From Wuchereria bancrofti (lineage: Eukaryota > Nematoda > Chromadorea > Rhabditida > Onchocercidae): a DNA stretch of 14,746 bases. The stretch spans positions 1 to 14,746 of the forward strand of contig SSBO01000081.1 of NCBI GenBank assembly GCA_005281725.1. Reading direction: 5' to 3'. Below the pieces are notes generated by a model, which saw only the letters and a list, made by a program, of their open reading frames with translations, was not told the DNA's origin and did not search any database. Of the stretch, positions 1 through 9,600 are shown piece after piece. The position numbers and the translations under genes were made by a program. Numbering within the stretch: the stretch's first letter is position 1; every line of letters starts with the position of its first letter.

Positions 1-138
1 AGATGAGGGTGGCCAATGAATCTCGTGAACTGCTGAATGCTTGTTGTGTGGAGTTTGTAAAACATATATCACGGGAGACGCAGCGTATTTCGGCAGATGA
101 TCAGCGCAAAACAATATATCATGAACATGTGCAAAAAG
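1..138 (+). CDS. dr1: Dr1 exon (histone-fold part), 5' end cut by the window
   Basis: The reading frame starts with codons at positions 3, 6 and 9 and stays open to 138. It encodes the middle and last helices of the histone fold (VANESRELLNACC, then ISADDQRKT and YHEHVQK). The ATG at 3-5 falls inside the conserved fold (family sequence has a residue pair before RVAN), so it is unlikely to be the true start. The donor follows as G|gttagc with one base of a split Ala codon left over. That base is completed by CT at 1198, which fits the next exon exactly. Confidence 0.85.
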
Positions 139-1806
139 GTTAGCAGTGTACTTTATGGGGATGGAAATATGGTGATTGGTTGAATCTGAAGTTTAAATTT
201 TTAATGAGTTTTTTTTCTCATTTCAGAAACTTGACTTCAAGCTAGAGCAACGCAAGGTGTCAAGTCGTTATTACAATTATTCATAACTTATAACATATCG
301 CAGTCTTTTTTTCTTGAAAGTTTGGAACTGAAACCGCATTTCTTATTGATTTTAATGATTTTTCGCTTTTTTATTTAGTTACACATTCAGTCATATGCTT
401 ATCTTTATTTTTTTATTTTTCTTTATAAAAGTGGAAGCTGTTTAAAAGTTAGGAAGGAAGTTTTATTGGTCTCTTTGTCTGTCAAAATGTGTCAGAAAAG
501 GATGAATNATGATTTTTCGCTTTTTTATTTAGTTACACATTCAGTCATATGCTTATCTTTATTTTTTTATTTTTCTTTATAAAAGTGGAAGCTGTTTAAA
601 AGTTAGGAAGGAAGTTTTATTGGTCTCTTTGTCTGTCAAAATGTGTCAGAAAAGGATGAATTTGAACACATAAAAGTGTATGTGTTAACTGAAATCATTC
701 TATAAACTTATCTATTAAATAGACTAAAAATCAAAAAGAATGAATGGATCTATTTCCTACGATGCAACTGTTCAAATTAGTTAGATTTGCATGTATTTAT
801 ATGCTAAATAAACCATTCTTCAAAATTTATTTGAATACATAATCATAAGATTAAAATTTATGAAAATTCCACTGGAAAATTAGGAAAGAAAGGAAAATTT
901 CTTATCTCGAAAAATGCCCCATAATTTCCATTTCATCACTTCTTTCTTAGTTTTCGAATCTTATTTTGTAGTAAAAGAAATTTCTCCCAAGTATATTTAA
1001 ACTTCTATTTTTTATCTTTTTACTTCATAAAGGTTATATTGCTGAAAGTACATTAGCTAGACGAAGTTGATTACCATCCGTGTTTGAAATATCGTTCCGG
1101 GTTAATATTTCATTAATTTTTCTTCTTATACTTGTAAAGTCTCTGACATCTTGTGAATATCATAATGTAACTTCTGCTTTGTTATTACTTTTTTCAGCTC
1201 TAGTAAATTTGACATTTCCATATGATTATGTTGAAGCAGCGGACAGTGTGCTTAGTGAGTGTAAAATAGCAGCGGAAAATAAATTAAAACGAAAAAATGT
1301 GGTATTCCGGAGGATCAGTTATATTTGATGCAACAGAAGCTTATTGAAAAGGTGTAAAGCTTTTATCTTTTTTCTTTTCTTGTTTCGAGATGTTCCTAGT
1401 GAAGATCTGGGGAAGTACACTGACAAGAGATTTGTGGCCGTCTTTTGGGAAATTTTTCCAGTCTTATATTTCATACATTCAGTGGAGAGGTGATGTATCA
1501 CTTTAGAATAGAAATAGTTATTTCATTTCATTTGGATGGGTTAGGATTTGTTTAATGTTCTAATAGATTGATTAAAATGTATTAAAGGGTACTTGTTCAG
1601 GCTCGTCAGGAACAGCTTAAAGCGGAAGCAGCGGAAATGAATCGATTTCAACAAGAAAAAAAGAAAATAGAGGACTACAACGATCATTGAGCGAACTACT
1701 GTCGAAAGATGAAGATGATGAAGATTATGACACTGCTCTTTTCACTTTGCAGGAAATTCATCTTTCTTGGAATTTCGTGAAATGTTCAATTACAAGGATA
1801 AATTAA
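1..1806 (+). CDS. dr1: Dr1 / NC2-beta transcription repressor, 3' part, three exons, two frame breaks
   Basis: Dr1 pairs with NC2-alpha (DRAP1) through a histone fold. The dimer binds TBP on promoter DNA in the nucleus and blocks or tunes RNA polymerase II initiation. I recognise it from RVANESRELLNACCVEFVKH and the EHVQK end of the fold in exon 1, DYVEAADSVLSECK at the start of exon 2, CGIPEDQL later in exon 2, a Gln/Ala/Glu-rich helix in exon 3, and an acidic tail (KDEDDEDYD). The order and spacing match animal Dr1, which is about 175 residues long. Exons are 1-138, 1198-1351 and 1601-1806. The first exon is cut by the window edge, so the start codon is outside. Two frame breaks (at 1292-1297 and 1656-1662) stop a straight translation. 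The splice sites are intact. Identity is strong; whether it is a working gene misread by sequencing or a young pseudogene is open. Confidence 0.85.
355..507. repeat. 153-bp direct repeat, first copy (probable unmerged contig end)
   Basis: The block starts atgatttttcgctttttt and ends gaaaaggatgaat. It is repeated base for base at 509-661, with only a single N at 508 between the copies. A perfect tandem copy meeting exactly at an unresolved base is the mark of two overlapping contig ends placed side by side. Confidence 0.9.
509..661. repeat. 153-bp direct repeat, second copy
   Basis: Identical to 355-507 by reading, and continuous with unique sequence on its right side only. The first copy is continuous with unique sequence on its left side only. 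This is what an overlap join would give. Confidence 0.9.
1198..1351 (+). CDS. dr1: Dr1 exon 2 of the visible part, with a frame break at an A-run
   Basis: The acceptor is ttttcag|CTCTAG, and the donor AAG|gtgtaa follows 1351. The first half reads LVNLTFPYDYVEAADSV and on to KLKRK. The second half reads CGIPEDQLYLMQQKLIEK, but in another frame. The shift falls in a run of six A at 1292-1297. One more A would join the two halves. Animal relatives have about six more residues between the KRRK-like stretch and the GIPE motif, so a small deletion between A-rich stretches is an alternative to a simple miscount. The unshifted frame stops at 1326-1328. Confidence 0.8.
1601..1806 (+). CDS. dr1: Dr1 last exon, C-terminal helix and acidic tail, second frame break
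   Basis: The acceptor is acttgttcag|GCTCGT. The exon opens with ARQEQLKAEAAEMNRFQQE, the Gln/Ala/Glu-rich segment of Dr1. The unshifted frame then ends at a TGA at 1688-1690. After the seven-A run at 1656-1662, the frame one base over reads LSELLSKDEDDEDYD, which matches the acidic end of the family, and runs to TAA at 1804-1806. One additional A in the run would restore continuity. The residues after DEDYD do not resemble family members I know, so the true end could be earlier or lie across a further intron. Confidence 0.75.
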
Positions 1807-2156
1807 TCTGTTATTCACAAGTTTCCATAAATTTGTATTTTAAGATTTCTGAAGTTTTTGGGGAGTTTGAATTTTTTGGGGACTTTTAGAACATTTGATC
1901 TCATTTTAAGCTATATAAGTTTCTGTTGAGGAAAGTTTGTGGTCTCATATTACTTATATACGTTTGTTCTGAAAGTGATGAGAATTAAAAGGAAAATTTG
2001 TCGCAGAAATTAAAAGTTAGAAAAATTTGTTGCAGACATTTGTTGACTTGCTTGATATTTTTGGAAACCTTTGACGGCTTTTTGATTTGATTTAATGATA
2101 ATGATTTTTGACTTAATGATAAAATGTGTCGGAAAAACCGAATTATAATATGATGA

Positions 2157-2162
2157 AATAAA
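2157..2162 (+). terminator. Candidate poly(A) signal for Dr1 (AATAAA)
   Basis: AATAAA lies about 350 bases after the candidate Dr1 stop at 1806 and is followed by a T-rich stretch. In DNA this AT-rich the hexamer is common by chance, so this is only a candidate. Confidence 0.35.
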
Positions 2163-2497
2163 GTTGTATTAATCCATAAGACTAAAGATTGTCTTAATTG
2201 AATATTCTTTAAAGAAATATAAAACTTTAAAATTATATGTAAGCAATCATTTATCTAACACTCATCTTCCAGTTGTGGCTGAGCTTATCTGCATTTCTAA
2301 GATTTTTCTATGGTTAACAAAGATTATGTGCATCGTTTAATGCGTTAAAAATTACCCCTTTGTACTAAACCAAATCTGCTTGCGAGGTATTATCTCCAAT
2401 CTAATTAGAAACTTTGACTGCTTTTTTATAAGTAACTGATTTAATGCTAAATGCCATCTCTTACCATACAAAGAGTAAAGTCTAGTAGCTCTTTATT

Positions 2498-2524
2498 TAT
2501 TGTAATCGTGAGCATGTTTAAACC
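2498..2524. repeat. 27-bp repeated motif, copy 1
   Basis: Reads tattgtaatcgtgagcatg and then tttaaacc. It recurs at 2730-2756 with one mismatch (gagc against gcgc). It lies between the two gene ends and its function is unknown. Confidence 0.6.
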
Positions 2525-2729
2525 AATGCCTGCTATATAAGGTTTAAACTCTTCGTTTGAGTCAGTTTTCTCATATCAGCAAGCTATGGTTCAGTCGCAG
2601 TTTCGCGCTCATTTAATTCGATCCATTTAAATCCTTTACTTAAGTTCGCATCAGTTTACTTCCTCCTCTTCATCTCATATTCATAGACCTTTAAGTTTTA
2701 AAGTCTCTAAATCTTTAAGTCTCTAGTTT

Positions 2730-2756
2730 TATTGTAATCGTGCGCATGTTTAAACC
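2730..2756. repeat. 27-bp repeated motif, copy 2
   Basis: Reads tattgtaatcgtgcgcatg and then tttaaacc, one mismatch from 2498-2524 and 232 bases from it. Flanks are not similar beyond a few bases. Confidence 0.6.
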
Positions 2757-3548
2757 TGCGACAGATTCTGCTCAATGCGTTCGTCTATATCATCAACAAT
2801 AGGGTTGAAAATTTCTCCCAAAATCCTATGATGAAAAAGCTTTATTATCGAATAATGTGGGCATAAATCAAGACAGCACTGATAAGATTTATGAATTAAA
2901 AAATGTTCGTAGAAATCATGATAAAGATATTTTGATAATTTTGAGATAATTATTACATTAAATAATCAAAATTCATGTACATACTATTAGCAGAAGCGGC
3001 ACTGACCAGAAGTCGAGCAAGTTTACCTTGACTGTCTCATCGGTGAAATCGTGTTAACCAAAAAGTTTTATGAATTACGTTTTCGTTCATTTATAATGTG
3101 AAAACAGATTTGGAAGTATAAACTTATCAGTCACATCCAGCTTGCTTTAAAAATGGGATTCGAAATAAATAACAGTTAATGGAATCCTATACTGCTTCAC
3201 GAATAATTGAGTGCATATTGATCAAAAGTATTCAATTTAAACTGCAGTGAAAGCTCTTTTTTTCAAATTAGTTTGATTTCTTCAAATTGATCATATTAAT
3301 ATCTCATGTGGAAGTAAGTTCATCATGAATTGTTCTTTTTTCATTTCACAACGACAAAGATACTGTAGAGAAAGAGTAGACGGACTAAAGAAACACTTGT
3401 GCATCATATTTAATCAAAAGTGGAGGTAAGTTCACATATGTGAAGATAACAATGTTAAGCTTGCATTCGAACTAAATGAAACAATACATAAAAGTGAATT
3501 ATAATTTAAGTGAGCATTTCAAGAGTTATTGGTATTTAAGGTCTGTTA

Positions 3549-3689
3549 TCAGTTATAACCGGTAAGCAGAATACGGTGAGATCGACTCTTTTCATCTCCT
3601 TTAGATCTATAAACAAGGACATCGGAATCTGTCGTCCATTCAAGTATATTGTGTACATACGTGTGTCTCTTGCTAAACTTCTGTCGGTA
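3549..3689 (-). CDS. ajm-1: AJM-1-like last exon, C-terminus
   Basis: Acceptor tttcgttccgcag|TACCGA. The exon reads [20 protein letters not shown], then [20 protein letters not shown] and LLTGYN, then TGA at 3551-3549. This is a clear nematode acceptor and the phase agrees with the exon before. The end is basic and charged. I saw no obvious AATAAA on this strand close below the stop. Confidence 0.65.
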   Translation of the reverse strand, partial: YRQKFSKRHTYVHNILEWTTDSDVLVYRSKGDEKSRSHRILLTGYN

Positions 3690-6600
3690 CTGCGGAACGA
3701 AACACATCAGATTGTATAAATTTTTGCTCAGCAGATTGTTAAGGACAGAGATAATTGTTGTGCACATTGTGATTGTGGCAAGGTACTCCGGATGACCATT
3801 GCCTCAGGTGGTGGTGTTTGGGGACACTGCTAACAATATCAGCAACGATACTAACACTGAGGATGAATTTATCACTGCAATGATGAAATACATTACATTT
3901 CCGATAAATTTTTTTTTTTTAATGCATTTTAGAAGATCTGTACTAGGAAATATTAAATATTCTTCATTCCTTCTCTCCCCTTTTTTTTGCTCATTATACT
4001 TTGATTCAATCAGGAACTCTTACCAGTTTCACTAAATTATTTAAGCAACTAATTAAGAGATTTAATTAAGAACCAACGTTGGATCATATTGATACAGAGT
4101 AATTAACGATGACTCTTTTCGTTCTGCAATCAATGCTGCAATGGTATAATAATGGAATAATTTGTTGAGTTGATTGCTGACCAACCATCCGTAATATAAT
4201 TTTGTGCGGTGTGAGCCGAATTTATCCATAAATTAACAGAACCACAACCGAGTGCTGAATAACCATCACATGCTATCTTTGACATGTAAAACTGAGTTTC
4301 TGGATCTTTGTGCATCTTAAAAAGATCATATTTGTTATATATTTCTATATGGCTGATTCTCGTCATTATGCGACAGTCTAATTCATAGACCTCGGAAATG
4401 AAATGATCAGTATGAAAGCATGTCATATTAAACTAGTTAGCAATTCATAAGATCTGCTTATTTAAGAAAAAATAATTATTACTTACCTTCATGATAATTT
4501 CCTTGTATAGAGTATATTAATCCTTGAAAAAGGACACACGTCACGGTGCTTTGACCAGTCGTACTCGCGACACTGACGACTACAGTAATATGTGTAGCAG
4601 TGTTTGCATGATATGTATTGCATTCGAGCTTCTGCCAATTCTCTCGTCTGATGGCATTGTGCACACCGTACATATAGTCGTTCGTTCTTCAACGGTCCAT
4701 TTTCGTAAAGTGAATATTTAGAGAGGGCAATTTAATCCAAAAGACTTCAAATTTTTCCCCTTAGTAATGCTAGCTACACGGTCAGGAATAATTATTAACA
4801 GACTTGAAGTAGTCTCCTCTTGAGACTGCAAGCCATTCTCTCCTTTACATTTCACTTAAAGTTGTTTTCTGATTAGAGGCAAATTAAGACAAGTTTGGTC
4901 AGAGAATGTGAGATTAATTATTCCATAATTAATTTATTTTGTTCTGAAACCTGAAGAAGAGCTTTAGCTTCAATGGATCTCGCACAAGCTGTTGCATCAG
5001 TTCATTGCTTTTGACATAAATTCCGGACTTTTGCACTTGTCCATTTTCATTAATTCTACCTTTTGAGAGACTGAAGTAAAAACAAAAAGAATTATCCATA
5101 TATCTTAAAATGACGAGAAAGAAAATGAGGATGACATTTTGAAAGAAGAATAAATTTTTTTATATGCTGAAAAAAGATGAAATTATAACAAGTCATTAGT
5201 CAAATGTCATCATTTGAGAAACAATTAAGATATAAACAAGAGCATGATGAGCTCAGAAACAAGAAAGATAATAAAGTAACAAATATCTGTCCAAAAATTT
5301 CAAGCATCCATTAAACAACCATAAAAATAATTACATTCTATAAGAAAAATAATTACATTCCATCTTGATGAGCAAACAAGGTAAATGATAACCTTATTTT
5401 ACGCCTTGTTGATGATGGCTTTGTACGCTGAAAGATAGAAAGCCCTTCTTCGACTCCTGATTCGTCCATAAAAACGTTGTAAATATGTGTCTAAATCTAG
5501 GAAATTTGAAAATTTTGATAAAATACATGATTTAACCTTAACGTTTAAGTCTAATGATTTGTACAGCAAACAATTCCTAAAAATATTAATGACTGGTTTT
5601 CTCAGATAGAATGGAATGAAATCTACCACAGATTTAGTGTATCTAAAATTCATACAAAAAATTTCAACCATTATGAGGAGAGGATGATCTGTTCGAGCCA
5701 ATAAAGGTATCTGCTACTTCTACCACTCGAGAATTCCTAAAATTTGGATTATATTAAACCTTATTGATACACTGATTGTAAATGATATACTGCTGAAACA
5801 AGAAAAAGAAACTTTCATCTGGTATATTACAGTTGGAAGGTACTGTAGTTACTGTGTAACTGGGTGATTGTTTAATAGAAGTAAGTCCTGTTGATGACAG
5901 TTTTTCATTATTCATTGACAGCTATTGTAACAGAATTTTATTGAAATAAGTAAGAAGGATTATTCAAATTATCATTTCTTACGTATTTAGATAGTCTCAA
6001 ATGCTTTAGCACTGAGAAAAAGCCACAGCAGTGTTCATCTATATATTTCTTAATCATTTGCAAGAAAGTTTTGAAAAAAAAAAACTCCTTTATTCATTTT
6101 TTTAACAATTTATGGCATTTTAATTTGGAGAATCAGTGGATCAAAACAAACCAAGAATATTGAATTCCGTTCATCAGAAAAAGAGTTGCATTCTTGCTCT
6201 TGAAGAAAAAAATCAAAGAGGATTTTGTAATTCAATTTATAAAAATTTTTCCATTTAAAAGTTGTTATAATTTAACTGACATGAATTTAAATAAATCATG
6301 CAAATATATGTTTGTCTTGCTTCGTCCATTTAATTTAGGTAATTAATTAGGCATTCGAAGTAACAAAAAGTCCTTACTGAATCTGAAGAGAATCAGAGTA
6401 ACAGAAATTAACAAAAATAACATTCATTTTTTATAAAACCTTCACTTTCTTTTGTTGATAATTTTCCAGTAAGCTTTTCAATTTGTGAACCATGTCGTTA
6501 ACCTTTCTTTTGATGCATCCCGTCTTATTTAAATTTAAACTCATTCAAACGACAAGTTAAAATATCGTTCTCAACTGATGTCTCTCGATAAGTGACGATT

Positions 6601-9600
6601 GGATAAAATCGATTCAAGAATTTCTCTACGATTTGCTTAGGTCGTATAATTAGAATATTCTAACTATATTAGAATATTCTAAATTAGAATAAGCAATACA
6701 TGTTTCTTTACTGCCATTTATTATCAAACAAAAACGAACATTTCTATTTATTCATTTTAAAGCTGTTTCATTCCATTCCGAAATCCAACATTTGTCGTAT
6801 TTTTCCAAAATCAGGAAAGAAATCCGTGCGATAAGCATGCAGGGAAAGATAAAAGAAAGCAAAAGAAAACAGCGCCATGGCAAATAAGAACTTTTATTCT
6901 AAACAAAACAGAAAATCAGGTGCTTTAAATTCATCAACACAAAAAATGCAACTTTAGAAAGCGAACTCATCAAAAGAGTTTTCAATAACACATGGTAAGA
7001 TGTAATATGTCGACATAATTGTTAATATGCTTTTCACTGGAGAGAAGATCTAAGCTAAAGGAAACCAANAGTAACAGAAATTAACAAAAATAACANCCAT
7101 CTTGATGAGCAAACAAGGTAAATGATAACCTTATTTTACGCCTTGTTGATGATGGCTTTGTACGCTGAAAGATAGAAAGCCCTTCTTCGACTCCTGATTC
7201 GTCCATAAAAACGTTGTAAATATGTGTCTAAATCTAGGAAATTTGAAAATTTTGATAAAATACATGATTTAACCTTAACGTTTAAGTCTAATGATTTGTA
7301 CAGCAAACAATTCCTAAAAATATTAATGACTGGTTTTCTCAGATAGAATGGAATGAAATCTACCACAGATTTAGTGTATCTAAAATTCATACAAAAAATT
7401 TCAACCATTATGAGGAGAGGATGATCTGTTCGAGCCAATAAAGGTATCTGCTACTTCTACCACTCGAGAATTCCTAAAATTTGGATTATATTAAACCTTA
7501 TTGATACACTGATTGTAAATGATATACTGCTGAAACAAGAAAAAGAAACTTTCATCTGGTATATTACAGTTGGAAGGTACTGTAGTTACTGTGTAACTGG
7601 GTGATTGTTTAATAGAAGTAAGTCCTGTTGATGACAGTTTTTCATTATTCATTGACAGCTATTGTAACAGAATTTTATTGAAATAAGTAAGAAGGATTAT
7701 TCAAATTATCATTTCTTACGTATTTAGATAGTCTCAAATGCTTTAGCACTGAGAAAAAGCCACAGCAGTGTTCATCTATATATTTCTTAATCATTTGCAA
7801 GAAAGTTTTGAAAAAAAAAAACTCCTTTATTCATTTTTTTAACAATTTATGGCATTTTAATTTGGAGAATCAGTGGATCAAAACAAACCAAGAATATTGA
7901 ATTCCGTTCATCAGAAAAAGAGTTGCATTCTTGCTCTTGAAGAAAAAAATCAAAGAGGATTTTGTAATTCAATTTATAAAAATTTTTCCATTTAAAAGTT
8001 GTTATAATTTAACTGACATGAATTTAAATAAATCATGCAAATATATGTTTGTCTTGCTTCGTCCATTTAATTTAGGTAATTAATTAGGCATTCGAAGTAA
8101 CAAAAAGTCCTTACTGAATCTGAAGAGAATCAGAGTAACAGAAATTAACAAAAATAACATTCATTTTTTATAAAACCTTCACTTTCTTTTGTTGATAATT
8201 TTCCAGTAAGCTTTTCAATTTGTGAACCATGTCGTTAACCTTTCTTTTGATGCATCCCGTCTTATTTAAATTTAAACTCATTCAAACGACAAGTTAAAAT
8301 ATCGTTCTCAACTGATGTCTCTCGATAAGTGACGATTGGATAAAATCGATTCAAGAATTTCTCTACGATTTGCTTAGGTCGTATAATTAGAATATTCTAA
8401 CTATATTAGAATATTCTAAATTAGAATAAGCAATACATGTTTCTTTACTGCCATTTATTATCAAACAAAAACGAACATTTCTATTTATTCATTTTAAAGC
8501 TGTTTCATTCCATTCCGAAATCCAACATTTGTCGTATTTTTCCAAAATCAGGAAAGAAATCCGTGCGATAAGCATGCAGGGAAAGATAAAAGAAAGCAAA
8601 AGAAAACAGCGCCATGGCAAATAAGAACTTTTATTCTAAACAAAACAGAAAATCAGGTGCTTTAAATTCATCAACACAAAAAATGCAACTTTAGAAAGCG
8701 AACTCATCAAAAGAGTTTTCAATAACACATGGTAAGATGTAATATGTCGACATAATTGTTAATATGCTTTTCACTGGAGAGAAGATCTAAGCTAAAGGAA
8801 ACCAATAGAAATATACAGGATAGAGCTATGCTGTATCAAATTATAAATTTACGAAATAATCATAAAGAATTGATAGTAAGTGTCATAACCTTTGCATAAT
8901 CAGTAAAAACAGAAAATGACAATCTTTTTAGAACTTTCCAATTTGTAATCACTTTTCGAGAACTGCTAAAAATAGAATAAATGGTTATTACGGAAAGAAT
9001 CAAACAGACTCCGCTTAAGTGAAATATATGAAATATGACACAATACGTTAAACCAAAAGTATTGGCAGTGCTGAAACATAATTATTGCACATATACACTG
9101 CTAATAAGGGGAAGAAAAATTAAAATGCATATTAGGAAGAAAGTTATTGAGATAAAGGTTTATAAGCTGAGAAAATACAAGCAGCAGTAATTAAGCAGCA
9201 GAAATAAAATCACAGAAAACATGAAAGGAAGAAGTCTGAAAATTTTAAAACAGAAATATTTTTATGAGACTGAAGTAATTCAGAAAATTTCTCAATTTAA
9301 TCGTACAAATATAGCAAATACAGCAAATACAGTGTTCCTTTTCGTATTTTTCCAAACAGCTTCCTATTATTTGCATTGCCGGTGAGGAGAGTTTGAATTT
9401 CTGGATAAGCAGCTCACAGCTTATTCACTAATAAAAGTATTTATTTTTCAATCAACCAAGAAGAATAAATTAGTGGCGATTTTTAATTTACGACTCTGGC
9501 ACATTATGCAAATCTATCAGCAGTAAGTAAAGAATACCAAACTACGAAAAAGAAAAGACAAAAGAAGACAACCAGAACTGAAATTCTGAGCAGGCATAAA

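Larger units (their letters stand above)
139..1197 (+). other. Dr1 intron, inflated by a duplicated block
   Basis: AT-rich sequence between donor gttagc and acceptor ttttcag. It contains the 153-bp block written twice around an N at 508. Without that duplication the intron is about 905 bases. An open frame at 1080-1328 is exon 2 read back into the intron; the intronic part is not coding. Confidence 0.7.
1807..3548. other. Intergenic region between two convergent gene ends
   Basis: AT-rich, with stop codons in all frames at short intervals and no codon pattern I can follow. It should hold the 3' untranslated parts of both neighbours. The only structure I see is a possible poly(A) signal at 2157 and a 27-bp repeated motif at 2498 and 2730. 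I recognise no gene here. Confidence 0.7.
5360..7068. repeat. 1709-bp direct repeat, first copy (probable assembly duplication)
   Basis: The block starts ccatcttgatgagc and ends gctaaaggaaaccaa next to an N at 7069. It is repeated base for base at 7097-8805, offset 1737. It includes two exons of the minus-strand gene (5403-5642 and 6440-6523), so both appear twice. The lack of any difference, even in A-runs, and the Ns at the junction argue against a real tandem duplication. Confidence 0.88.

Noticed and set aside
1080..1328. 82-residue plus-strand open frame as a small membrane protein
   Set aside because: Its first 39 residues are intron read-through before the ttttcag acceptor at 1197. 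The rest is the Dr1 exon up to the frame break.
3799..4035. Plus-strand frame starting [15 protein letters not shown]
   Set aside because: It overlaps the minus-strand exon at 3787-3874, whose splice sites and phase fit the chain. The second half is low-complexity T-rich sequence.
4479..4721. Overlapping frames on both strands at the zinc-finger exon
   Set aside because: Only the frame with the ordered Cys/His ligands makes sense. The others are shadows of it.
5667..5731. Stop-free stretch reading [18 protein letters not shown] as an extra exon
   Set aside because: It has a good acceptor (aaattttag), but its only donor would leave a 26-base intron before the next exon, and its phase does not match.
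5399..7438. Two identical 100-residue open frames on the minus strand as a tandem gene family
   Set aside because: They lie in the perfect 1709-bp duplication with Ns at the join, and most of each frame is one exon of the larger gene. The upstream part before 5642 may be intronic.
8936..8972. Possible short exon [11 protein letters not shown] on the minus strand after a ctatttttag acceptor
   Set aside because: It is short, has a poor donor, and its phase cannot be tied to either neighbour.
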